Position numbers and translations under genes: made by a program. From NCBI RefSeq assembly GCF_009863985.1, contig NZ_WEZT01000001.1, positions 1-47,147 of the forward strand: a DNA stretch of 47,147 nt, in the 5' to 3' direction. Source of the DNA: Furfurilactobacillus milii (GTDB taxonomy: Bacteria > Bacillota > Bacilli > Lactobacillales > Lactobacillaceae). Under the pieces are notes generated by a model that was not told the origin of the DNA, searched no databases, and saw only the letters and a program-made list of their open reading frames with translations. This document shows, piece after piece, positions 40,202 through 47,147 of this stretch. Each line of letters begins with the position of its first letter. Positions within the stretch are counted from its first letter, which is position 1.

Positions 40202-41764
40202 CTATTTGTTAACGCCTAATTTCGTCTCATCGAAGCCAAAGATTACCGTCAATAAGGTGCTGACGACAAAGGCCACTGAAATGCCAACAATGTACCAAAT
40301 GAAAGTTGGTGTGGCGAAACCGGGGAGCGTAGTCAAAGCACCGAAAACTGCGGCGACGCCATCAACGTGGAAAAATCCGATAACGGCACCCCCGGAAGCT
40401 CCACCTAAGCAGGCGGCGATAAATGGACGGCGCATTGGAATGGCAAATCCCCAAATAGTTGGCTCGCCAATTCCGGCTACTAGCAGTGAGATCAAACCTG
40501 AACTGGCTAGGGAACGTGTTTTAGCCATCCGTGCTCGAATCAGCACACCCATTGCGGCACCGGCAATACCAAAGTTAGAGGTGGCCGCCATCGGAATGAT
40601 GAAGTCGTGCCCTGCACTAGCTAAGTTGCCCCAGATAATCGGAATGATTGACCAATGTAGACCAAAGATAACGAAGACCGGCCACAATCCACCGATCACT
40701 GCTCCAGTAATCGTGGAGTTTGCCTTTACCAGCCAAGCCATAATTGCAGCTAATCCTTGTCCTAGATATATGCCGATTGGGCCCACAACGATCAAGACTA
40801 AAGGCACAACGACAACTAGTGCTAGCAGCGGCACAAAGATAACTTGTAAGGTAGGCGTAATAATACGTTTGAGACCTTTTTCAGCATAGCTATATGGTAG
40901 ATTGCAAATTTAATCCGAATTTTTGGACAAATTTGTCAGCATAACCTGATACGGTGTTTGCCAGTCGAGTATTTTAAGCGGTCGCTGGTCAGCTCCTAAA
41001 AGATGGGTTTGTGGTAAACACCATTTTAAAGGAAGCTGATCTTTTTTGTCCGAACAGCGTTCGGATTAATTTTACAATCTACCATATAACCAAATTGCTA
41101 AGAATGCAGGAATCACGGTTGAAGAATATTGCTGCAGAACCACCGGAATGGTAAAGAAGTGTGTTATCCCGGTGGTCGCACCGTGGTGAAGGAGATTGAC
41201 AATATTCGGTTCCATCAATGCCGCTACGATCACAGCACTACTAATCTGGTCAACCTTGAAAGCTCGTCCTGCTGAAAATGCCAGCAGGATTGGAAGAAAG
41301 TAGAATACTGCATTAGAAGCCGCATACAGAATGTGGTAAGTACTACTATTCGCGCTTAGCCAGTGGAGTTCAGTTGAGAGAACCAGTAAACCACGCAGAA
41401 TACCGGAACCAGCAAACATCGGAATAATTGGAATGAATATTTGGGAAACAAAGTCGAGTACTCTGCCAACCACATTTTTCGTTTTAATATTAGCGTTGTT
41501 CCGCGTTAACGCTTGTGTCAACTGGCTGCCATAATCATCAAATTCAATGTCGTCATTCGGTACCAACTTTAGGTCCGGGCCCTTAAAGCTAACATCGTCC
41601 CAGACGGGGATTGCTTTTAACGCTGCAACTTGCTCATCCGTCAGTTTGGTCTTCGTGGTGATTTTCATTAAATCTGTCGACGCTGAGACCGACATCACGT
41701 TATCCCGCCCACCAAGTGCGGAAATGACGGGATCAAAATCAAATTTCGTTTTCTTCTTTGCCAT
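40202..41764 (-). pseudogene. PTS beta-glucoside-type EIIBC gene, split by a miniature IS30 element
   Basis: The 5' part (41072-41764) encodes a IIB-like domain and the first membrane helices; the 3' part (40202-40895) encodes the rest of EIIC, reading ...YAEKGLKRIITPTLQ before PLLALVVVV. Removing 40896-41083 and one ATAT restores a continuous frame (AIWLY-S-YAEKG). The IIB domain lacks the phosphocysteine: the usual HCATRLR is VSASTDLMKI. No IIA domain follows. It overlaps or touches the GH3 gene (start 41764, GH3 stop 41770), so both form one operon for beta-glucoside uptake and hydrolysis. The insertion should abolish transport. The missing Cys may mean the IIB part had lost its role before. 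Confidence 0.82.
40896..41083 (-). mobile_element. IS30-derived miniature element (188 bp) with 4-bp target duplication
   Basis: Imperfect terminal inverted repeats start GGTAGATTG and end CAATCTACC, and similarity extends about 25 bp inward on each side. ATAT flanks it on both sides (40892-40895, 41084-41087). The minus strand carries a frame RPLKILDWQTPYQVMLTNLS... to a stop, the C-terminus of an IS30-family transposase. The middle has been deleted, so it is non-autonomous. The near-identical start at 47049 suggests a related full element nearby. Confidence 0.85.
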
Positions 41765-41769
41765 CAGAA

Positions 41770-44010
41770 TCACTCCCTTTTACTGTGGGTTGAACGATTA
41801 GCAAGCTTCAAAAATTGCGATAGTTGATCACCTGTAGCGCCGAGTGTCAGTACATGCCGTATTGGCATATTCATCAGAAATGCCGCTCCTGGACCAGCAG
41901 CCCGCAACTTTTCAAACACGGCATCTAATCCTGACTTGGTAGCAGCCGGGGCCAGTGACGAATCATCCATCACGTCATTGATGTAACTATCTAATGTTAC
42001 CCGGTCCTGTGCGGCAGCCCAGTTCAACCGAACCGTCTTTTGCATGCGGATGTCATCTGAGGCAGAGCCGACCAGAATGTCGTAACTGCCATTGTCGACC
42101 CGCCACCCTGGCTTACTTTCGTCATACCAACTGAACGCACGACGTGGCAACGTTATGCTGACTAACTGACTTTCACCTGCGGCCAGCATTGGTTTTTCAA
42201 ACCCTGCCAGCGTTTTAACTGGCATTTCAACGGTGCTGGCATGATTGGCAACATAAACTTGAACAGCTTCGCGACCACTTCGTTTGCCAGTGTTCGTGAG
42301 CTTAAACGTCACGGCCACTGAATCACCCTGGTCCACGATTTTCAATCCAGAGTACTTAAAAGTCGTGTAGCTAAGGCCGTGCCCAAACGCAAATCTAATC
42401 GGCTGCTGTTTTACGTCATAATAGCGATAACCGACAAATAGCCCTTCATGATAATTTTCTTCACTGTAGCTCCGCGCAAACGTGCCATAGGTTGGATTGT
42501 CCGCTAGCTTTAACGGAAAGGTTTCCGCTAATTTACCAGATGGATTCACTGCTCCGGATAAAATATCCCAAGTTGCCTCGCCAACCGCTTCACCAGCTAA
42601 ATAAGTTTCCAAAATAGCGGGTACCTGATCGGCCCACGGCATTTCAACAACAGACCCGTTTTGAAGTACAACAACGACATGTGGGTTGACGCTCAAAATC
42701 TGGTTAAGTAACTTTACTTGTGCTTCCGGCAAGGACATCGTCGTTTTATCGAATCCCTCAGATTCCATGGATTCTGGAAAACCGGCAAAGAACACGACCT
42801 TATCGGCATCCTGAGCATTGGCCACCGCTTCATCTATCATGGATTGGTCTGCACCGTCGCCTTCAATTGCATATCCGGGTGCATAAGTGATGTCGTTTGG
42901 CAATGCGCGGGCGACATCCAATGGTGTGACGACCTGATAAGCATTCACGTGGGAACTACCACTGCCCTGATAACGCGGTTGGTTAGCAAACGCACCAATG
43001 ATAGCTAACCGATCTTGCGGTTTGATCGGCAGCATGTCCGACTCGTTCTTCAACAAAATGAGCCCATCGTCGGCCGCTTCACGGGCCTTAATATGTTGCT
43101 CGTCCATGGGATACGGCGAGACTTCTTGAGTACTGCCCCACTTTTCAACGGTTTTTAAGACGTACAGCACAGCCCGATTCAACGTTGCCATGGTTAGCTC
43201 ACCACTTTTGACACCGTTAATTACAGCATCTTCTGATTCTGGTGAGTGCCCTGGCATCTCTAAATCCAAACCAGCTCTCAGGGCCGCCACTTGGTCAACC
43301 ACGGCGCCCCAATCCGACAGAATTAGACCATCGAATCCCCACTCGTGTCGCAAAACATCTGTTAATAACCACTGATTTTGGGAATTTAATGTCCCATTAA
43401 TGGCGTTATACGACACCATTACGCTAGCTGGATGGGCTTCGACCACGACTTTTTCAAACGCCGCCAGGTAAATTTCCCGCAATACTCGTTCACTCATGTT
43501 GGAGGAGTTGGTAAAGCGTTGGCTTTCACGATTATTAGCCGCAAAGTGTTTGATGCTGACACCGACACCCATCTCTTGAACACCGCGCACATATGCAGCC
43601 GCTATTTCTCCCGTCAAATATGGATCTTCAGAGAAGTACTCAAAGTTGCGGCCAGCCAACGGACTTCGTTTGATATTCATGCCTGGCCCCAGCAATAAGC
43701 TGATCTGCTCGTGACTGGCGGCAGTTCCGAGCGCTTTACCGGTGTCATGCATCATCTCGCGATCAAACGTACTAGCGGCCAACGCCGACCCAGGAAAATT
43801 AACGGCCGTTACACTCTTATTAACGCCCGTCGCATCTGTTCCTTCTTCCTGTTTGCGCAATCCGGAAGGCCCGTCTGTCATCATCATCCGCCCAACATTG
43901 AGACGCTGAACGCCAGCGGTATACCAAAAATCTTTACCAGAAACGAAGGCGGCCTTTTCAGCCAGTGTTAACTGATCGACAAAAGCCTCATCAACTTTAA
44001 ATTGTTTCAT
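41770..44010 (-). CDS. GH3-family beta-glucosidase
   Basis: 746 residues, the three-domain GH3 plan: a TIM barrel (MTDGPSGLR, GRNFEYFSEDPYL, IKHFAANNRESQR), catalytic Asp in LILSDWGAV, a second alpha/beta domain (VVFFAGFPESMESEGFDKTTMSLP) and a C-terminal fibronectin-III-like domain (KTLAGFEKPMLAAGES). No signal peptide, so it works in the cytosol, here on beta-glucosides arriving from a PTS or other carrier. The expected upstream partner, the EIIBC gene, is broken. GGGTGGG precedes ATG 44010. A cre-like site lies 81 bp upstream. Confidence 0.92.
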   Translation of the reverse strand: MKQFKVDEAFVDQLTLAEKAAFVSGKDFWYTAGVQRLNVGRMMMTDGPSGLRKQEEGTDATGVNKSVTAVNFPGSALAASTFDREMMHDTGKALGTAASHEQISLLLGPGMNIKRSPLAGRNFEYFSEDPYLTGEIAAAYVRGVQEMGVGVSIKHFAANNRESQRFTNSSNMSERVLREIYLAAFEKVVVEAHPASVMVSYNAINGTLNSQNQWLLTDVLRHEWGFDGLILSDWGAVVDQVAALRAGLDLEMPGHSPESEDAVINGVKSGELTMATLNRAVLYVLKTVEKWGSTQEVSPYPMDEQHIKAREAADDGLILLKNESDMLPIKPQDRLAIIGAFANQPRYQGSGSSHVNAYQVVTPLDVARALPNDITYAPGYAIEGDGADQSMIDEAVANAQDADKVVFFAGFPESMESEGFDKTTMSLPEAQVKLLNQILSVNPHVVVVLQNGSVVEMPWADQVPAILETYLAGEAVGEATWDILSGAVNPSGKLAETFPLKLADNPTYGTFARSYSEENYHEGLFVGYRYYDVKQQPIRFAFGHGLSYTTFKYSGLKIVDQGDSVAVTFKLTNTGKRSGREAVQVYVANHASTVEMPVKTLAGFEKPMLAAGESQLVSITLPRRAFSWYDESKPGWRVDNGSYDILVGSASDDIRMQKTVRLNWAAAQDRVTLDSYINDVMDDSSLAPAATKSGLDAVFEKLRAAGPGAAFLMNMPIRHVLTLGATGDQLSQFLKLANRSTHSKRE

Positions 44011-44090
44011 TTTTCCCACCCCATTTGTCAGATATGTTTAACAATCATCTTTTCAGACACATGCTAAACCGCAGCAAACGGCGCTCGCAT

Positions 44091-44104
44091 TAAAAACGTT
44101 TTCA
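44091..44104 (-). promoter_or_regulatory. cre-like site upstream of the GH3 gene
   Basis: On the minus strand TGAAAACGTTTTTA matches TGNAANCGNTNNCA with one mismatch (13th base). It suggests CcpA control of the glucosidase operon. Confidence 0.55.
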
Positions 44105-44171
44105 TTTCAATAAATAACAGTATTAATATTTCTGGTGCATAGTTAGGTCACCATCTTTTAAAACTACAGAT

Positions 44172-44189
44172 AATTTTCTTAAGAAAATT
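44172..44189. promoter_or_regulatory. 18-bp perfect palindrome upstream of the femABX gene
   Basis: AATTTTCTTAAGAAAATT is fully symmetric and lies about 90 bp before the femABX start, 160 bp from the GH3 start. Operator or fortuitous AT-rich palindrome. Confidence 0.35.
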
Positions 44190-44279
44190 TCTTGTTACCG
44201 TTTTAATAATCAACTTTAAGGCCATTTAAAGGTCGAACCCTGATAGTGAGTCTAATCTTGATTTGATGGAGGTTTGCCT

Positions 44280-45524
44280 ATGTTAACTGTAAAAGAAATT
44301 GATCCTACCGAATTTATGTCGTTTGAACAACATTGTCCGACCGGCAATTTTTATCAAACCGTCTGGCAACAACGACTCTTATTACGGGAGCATAACCTCA
44401 CCACGTTTCGTGGCCTATATGAAGACGATGAATTAGTTATGGCCGCACTGTTGGTTGGTCGAAAAATTCATTTCGGTTATCGGTTCGAAGTATACGGTGG
44501 ACCAGTAATTGCACCGGACAAAGCCAGCGCCGATCGATTGCGCGTCTTTCTTGCCGACTTGGAGCAATATGCCTTCCAGCATCAAGGACTCGAATTGAAG
44601 CTAGTACCGAATTTAGACTTTCACATCCTAGACAACAACGGCACGATCATTGATTCGCAAAATGAAGCACTAGCGCAAGCACTCTCTGAAATCGGCTACC
44701 GATACGCTGACTTCAAGTCAGTTGGGTATAAGACCGCTATGCACGCTAATCACTACGTTTATAAAAAGGATCTAAGTCACTTGAACGCTGATACTCTGAC
44801 TAAAAGTTACGGGTCTAAAACGCGCTATAGCCTCAATAAAGCCAAAGAGTTTGGCGTCACCCTCCGACAAATTCCATTTGATGAACTCAGTGAGTTTAAA
44901 TACAACACTAATAAAACGGCTGAGCGGTTACACTTTGCAGACAAGCCACTCACCTATTACCAAGATGCTTTTGAAACGTATGGCAACCGGGTTCAGTTTG
45001 TCGTTGCGGAACTGAATTTGGATAATTATATTGCCATTTATCAGAAAAAAATCACGCACAACGATGCACAAATCAACGAACTGACTGCCAAGCATAAAGG
45101 TTACAACGAAGCCAAGATTGCTGAACTCAAACGTCAATCAAACAATCACACGCGAAAAATCGCCCAGGCTAAAATGTTTGCTGACGAATATGGCACGACG
45201 TTAAATATCGCCGGTGCAATGTTTATCATCCAACCACAAGAAATGGACTATGTTTTCAGTTACACAAACGAAGAATTCAAGATGTTTCGTGGCCCATTTC
45301 TCATTCAGGATGCCATGATGCACGAGGCAATCCGGCAGCACATCCAAACGTACAATTTTCTTGGTATTGCCGGTGAGTTCGATGGCTCTGATGGCGTGTT
45401 TGAGTTCAAAAAAGGATTTAATGGTTATCCAGCGGAAGAAATTGGTGAATTTACCAAGATTTTACGACCAGCAAAATACCAAATCATTTCAACATTAAGA
45501 GGTCTCAAACAGCTTGTTTCTTAA
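44280..45524 (+). CDS. FemABX-family peptidoglycan aminoacyltransferase
   Basis: 414 residues. These enzymes add amino acids from tRNA to the peptidoglycan side chain. Two GNAT-like halves are visible: an N-terminal one (HCPTGNFYQTVWQQ, ALLVGRKIHFGYRFEVYGGPVIA) and a C-terminal one after a helical hairpin arm (about residues 260-305, KKITHNDAQINELTAKHKGY...). The ending FDGSDGVFEFKKGFNGYPAEEIGEF is a strong family mark. ATG 44280 has GGAGG 7 nt upstream. Monocistronic; no terminator seen in the 266-bp gap that follows. Confidence 0.9.
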   Translation: MLTVKEIDPTEFMSFEQHCPTGNFYQTVWQQRLLLREHNLTTFRGLYEDDELVMAALLVGRKIHFGYRFEVYGGPVIAPDKASADRLRVFLADLEQYAFQHQGLELKLVPNLDFHILDNNGTIIDSQNEALAQALSEIGYRYADFKSVGYKTAMHANHYVYKKDLSHLNADTLTKSYGSKTRYSLNKAKEFGVTLRQIPFDELSEFKYNTNKTAERLHFADKPLTYYQDAFETYGNRVQFVVAELNLDNYIAIYQKKITHNDAQINELTAKHKGYNEAKIAELKRQSNNHTRKIAQAKMFADEYGTTLNIAGAMFIIQPQEMDYVFSYTNEEFKMFRGPFLIQDAMMHEAIRQHIQTYNFLGIAGEFDGSDGVFEFKKGFNGYPAEEIGEFTKILRPAKYQIISTLRGLKQLVS

Positions 45525-45618
45525 AAATCGCGTCGCTATTTCAAATGTGTAGTGCTTATTAACAGTTAAATTACGCAACAAATAAATAGTCACGCTTGTG
45601 AATTTTGTTTATTATCTA

Positions 45619-45632
45619 TGAAAGCGATTCCG
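45619..45632. promoter_or_regulatory. cre-like site upstream of the dhaT-like gene
   Basis: TGAAAGCGATTCCG matches TGNAANCGNTNNCA except the last base. It lies 159 bp before the start codon. Confidence 0.45.
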
Positions 45633-45734
45633 TGAAAACAGCAAGATAATAACTAGCATATAATCCTTGCAATAATCGAGTTTGTGAATCATTAAAAATG
45701 GTCTTGATAATTGTAACTTTTATAGTTATAGTTT

Positions 45735-45768
45735 ATTTGTGAATGAGTTGTTAAATGTTTTCACAAAT
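45735..45768. promoter_or_regulatory. Spaced inverted repeat ATTTGTGAA/TTCACAAAT before the dhaT-like gene
   Basis: 9-bp perfect arms at 45735-45743 and 45760-45768, 16 bp apart; further TTGTGAA half-sites near 45596 and 45683. The half-site equals that of the redox sensor Rex (TTGTGAA...TTCACAA), but Rex sites usually have a short spacer, so this is only suggestive. Confidence 0.4.
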
Positions 45769-45790
45769 AATGAAAGAAGGTTTTTCAGTT

Positions 45791-46963
45791 ATGGCTGAAC
45801 GTAGTTACGATTTCTTAATGCCAAGTGTTAATTTCTTTGGCCCTGGTGTCATTGAAAAGATTGGTGACCGTGCCAAGATGTTAGGCATGAAGAAACCTGT
45901 TATCGTCACTGACAAGTTTTTGGAAGGTTTGAAAGATGGTGCCGTTCAACAAACTTTGGCTTCATTGGACAAAGCTGGCGTTGATTACGTTGTTTACAAC
46001 AATGTTGAACCAAACCCGAAGATCCGTAACATCAAAGAAGTTAAGAAGTTATATGAAGAATCTGGTGCCGACTCAATCATCACTGTTGGTGGTGGTTCTG
46101 CTCATGATACTGGTAAAGGTGCCGGTATCATCCTGACAAACGGTGACGACATTACTAAATTGGCCGGTATTGAAACCTTGGACAAGGCTTTGCCACCATT
46201 GATTGCCGTTAACACGACTGCCGGAACTGGTTCAGAATTGACCCGTCACGCCGTTATCACGAACGAAGAAACACACTTGAAGTTCGTTGTTGTTTCATGG
46301 CGTAACATTCCGTTGGTTTCCTTCAACGACCCAACTTTGATGTTGGACGTACCAGCCGGTTTAACTGCCGCAACTGGGATGGATGCCTTCGTTCAATCCA
46401 TCGAACCTTACGTTTCCGTTGACCACAACCCAATCACAGACTCACAATGTATGGAAGCGATCAAATTGATCGAAACTTCCTTACGTGAAGCCGTTGCAAA
46501 CGGTCATAACCTAGAAGCACGGACTAAGATGGTCGAAGCTGAAATGTTAGCCGGAATGGCCTTCAACAATGCCAACTTAGGTTACGTTCACGCCATGGCT
46601 CACCAACTTGGTGGTCAATATGACGCCCCACATGGTGTCTGCTGTGCATTGCTATTGCCTTACGTTGAAGAATACAACATCGTTGCTGACCCAGAACGGT
46701 TTGCTGAATTAGCTAAGATCATGGGCGAAAACACTGATGGTTTGTCAACTCGTGACGCCGCTGAATTGTCCATCAAGGCCATGAAGCAAATGTCACAAGA
46801 TGTTGGTATTCCAAAGTCCATCAAGGAAATTGGTGCAAAGCCTGAAGACTTTGAATTGATGGCTGAAAACGCCTTGAAGGATGGGAACGCCTTCTCCAAC
46901 CCTCGTAAAGGTACTAAAGAAGATATCATCAAGATATTCCAAGCAGCTTACGACGCTAAATAA
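45791..46963 (+). CDS. dhaT: Iron-containing alcohol dehydrogenase, 1,3-propanediol dehydrogenase type
   Basis: 390 residues. It shares FDFLMPSVNFFGPG-like, VGGGSAHD (NAD binding), FVVVSWRNIP and MAHQLGGQYDAPHG (iron-binding His residues) with DhaT/PduQ. It should reduce 3-hydroxypropionaldehyde or similar aldehydes with NADH, a way to reoxidise cofactor when glycerol or propanediol is metabolised. ATG 45791 is chosen with AAGAAGG 10 nt upstream; ATG 45755 is inside a regulatory repeat. Codon choice is unusually uniform (GTT, TTG, GAA), a sign of high expression. No pdu genes are adjacent. Confidence 0.88.
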   Translation: MAERSYDFLMPSVNFFGPGVIEKIGDRAKMLGMKKPVIVTDKFLEGLKDGAVQQTLASLDKAGVDYVVYNNVEPNPKIRNIKEVKKLYEESGADSIITVGGGSAHDTGKGAGIILTNGDDITKLAGIETLDKALPPLIAVNTTAGTGSELTRHAVITNEETHLKFVVVSWRNIPLVSFNDPTLMLDVPAGLTAATGMDAFVQSIEPYVSVDHNPITDSQCMEAIKLIETSLREAVANGHNLEARTKMVEAEMLAGMAFNNANLGYVHAMAHQLGGQYDAPHGVCCALLLPYVEEYNIVADPERFAELAKIMGENTDGLSTRDAAELSIKAMKQMSQDVGIPKSIKEIGAKPEDFELMAENALKDGNAFSNPRKGTKEDIIKIFQAAYDAK

Positions 46964-47000
46964 ACTTTAGTAAGAGTTTTTCGAAATTGAGTAGTAACTG

Positions 47001-47041
47001 AAAATAGTGATCATCCAGAAATTTTGGATGATCACTATTTT
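47001..47041 (+). terminator. Intrinsic terminator of the dhaT-like gene
   Basis: AAAATAGTGATCATCCA pairs with TGGATGATCACTATTTT (17 bp) about 37 nt past the stop. Confidence 0.88.
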
Positions 47042-47048
47042 TATGTCT

Positions 47049-47147
47049 GGCAAATTCTATAATTAATCCGAACAAAAAAAAAAAAAGGCCCAAAGCAATC
47101 TCTTACAATGATAGTAGTTAATCCCAACCAGCTATAAGGAGTGATTA
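47049..47147 (+). mobile_element. Left end of an IS30-family element (partial)
   Basis: From 47049, GGCAAATTC followed by AATTAATCCGAAC aligns to the end of the 188-bp element at 40896-41083 with about four mismatches in 25. A run of 13 A follows, and at the window edge AAGGAG plus TGATTA looks like the ribosome binding site of a gene starting just outside, as expected for the transposase. Only 99 bp are visible. Confidence 0.6.

Noticed and set aside
40206..40889. 227-codon plus-strand frame opposite the PTS EIIC part
   Set aside because: Composition (Pro, Thr, Ala, Ile) is the reverse of a membrane protein; it is a shadow frame.

Overview
The window looks like chromosomal DNA of a low-to-moderate GC Gram-positive bacterium, most likely a heterofermentative member of the Lactobacillaceae. 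The genus Furfurilactobacillus (rossiae group) fits the gene set, but this is a guess from gene content and not a demonstrated placement. Supporting features are strong AGGAGG-type ribosome binding sites, frequent GTG/TTG starts, pyruvate oxidase, ClpL, a YkpA-type ABC-F protein, a FemABX transferase, CcpA (cre)-like sites and a DhaT-type dehydrogenase. Two parS-like sites (26437 and 33935) suggest the origin-proximal half of the chromosome.

Layout. 1-1002: the C-terminus of an unidentified (probably membrane) protein abuts a LacI-type regulator that has lost its DNA-binding domain. 1441-4814: three consecutive zinc-ribbon membrane proteins, one with a long Ser/Asp tail. 5003-6345: an aldo/keto reductase and an HxlR regulator with a nested palindrome between them. 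6587-8158: an amino-acid ABC binding protein and permease without an ATPase. 9276-12334: ApbE flavin transferase, an unknown membrane protein and a fumarate-reductase-type flavoprotein. The likely ApbE substrate is a secreted protein with two FMN-binding domains at 15157-16197. 13354-14979: ABC-F. 16544-17775: LytTR regulator plus LiaF-like membrane protein, with 21-bp-spaced direct repeats upstream. 17873-20638: SDR, 2-hydroxyacid dehydrogenase and LacI operon. 21136-23052: quinone reductase with divergent MarR and twin operators, then DUF6176. 23463-25861: clpL behind a small HTH gene with 17-bp iterons. 26056-27046: GlsB-like protein and glutathione peroxidase. 27115-30957: the complete riboflavin operon ribD-ribE-ribBA-ribH under an FMN riboswitch. 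31024-33642: GyrI-like protein and pyruvate oxidase. 34080-36551: ABC exporter. 36703-39959: OhrR-type MarR, OppA lipoprotein and a membrane XRE regulator. 40202-44010: GH3 beta-glucosidase and a PTS EIIBC gene broken by a 188-bp IS30-derived miniature element. 44280-46963: FemABX and 1,3-propanediol-dehydrogenase-type enzyme. 47049-end: the start of a related IS30-family element.

The most unusual feature is a family of six diverged elements of about 165 nt (cores at 1097, 8308, 8617, 13133, 20833 and 23205) in intergenic spaces. Their primary sequences differ widely, but all fold into the same plan: a long closing stem, a bipartite hairpin, a second hairpin and short conserved joining motifs. 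The stems are kept by compensatory changes, and the G-U wobble pattern mostly favours one strand. This is what a multi-copy structured RNA, or an RNA-like mobile repeat, should look like. I cannot match it to a family I know.

Flavin metabolism is a second theme: the window holds riboflavin synthesis, ApbE, a secreted double FMN-binding protein, a fumarate-reductase flavoprotein, and a pyruvate oxidase (an FAD enzyme by family knowledge). Together these suggest extracytoplasmic or fumarate-linked disposal of electrons.
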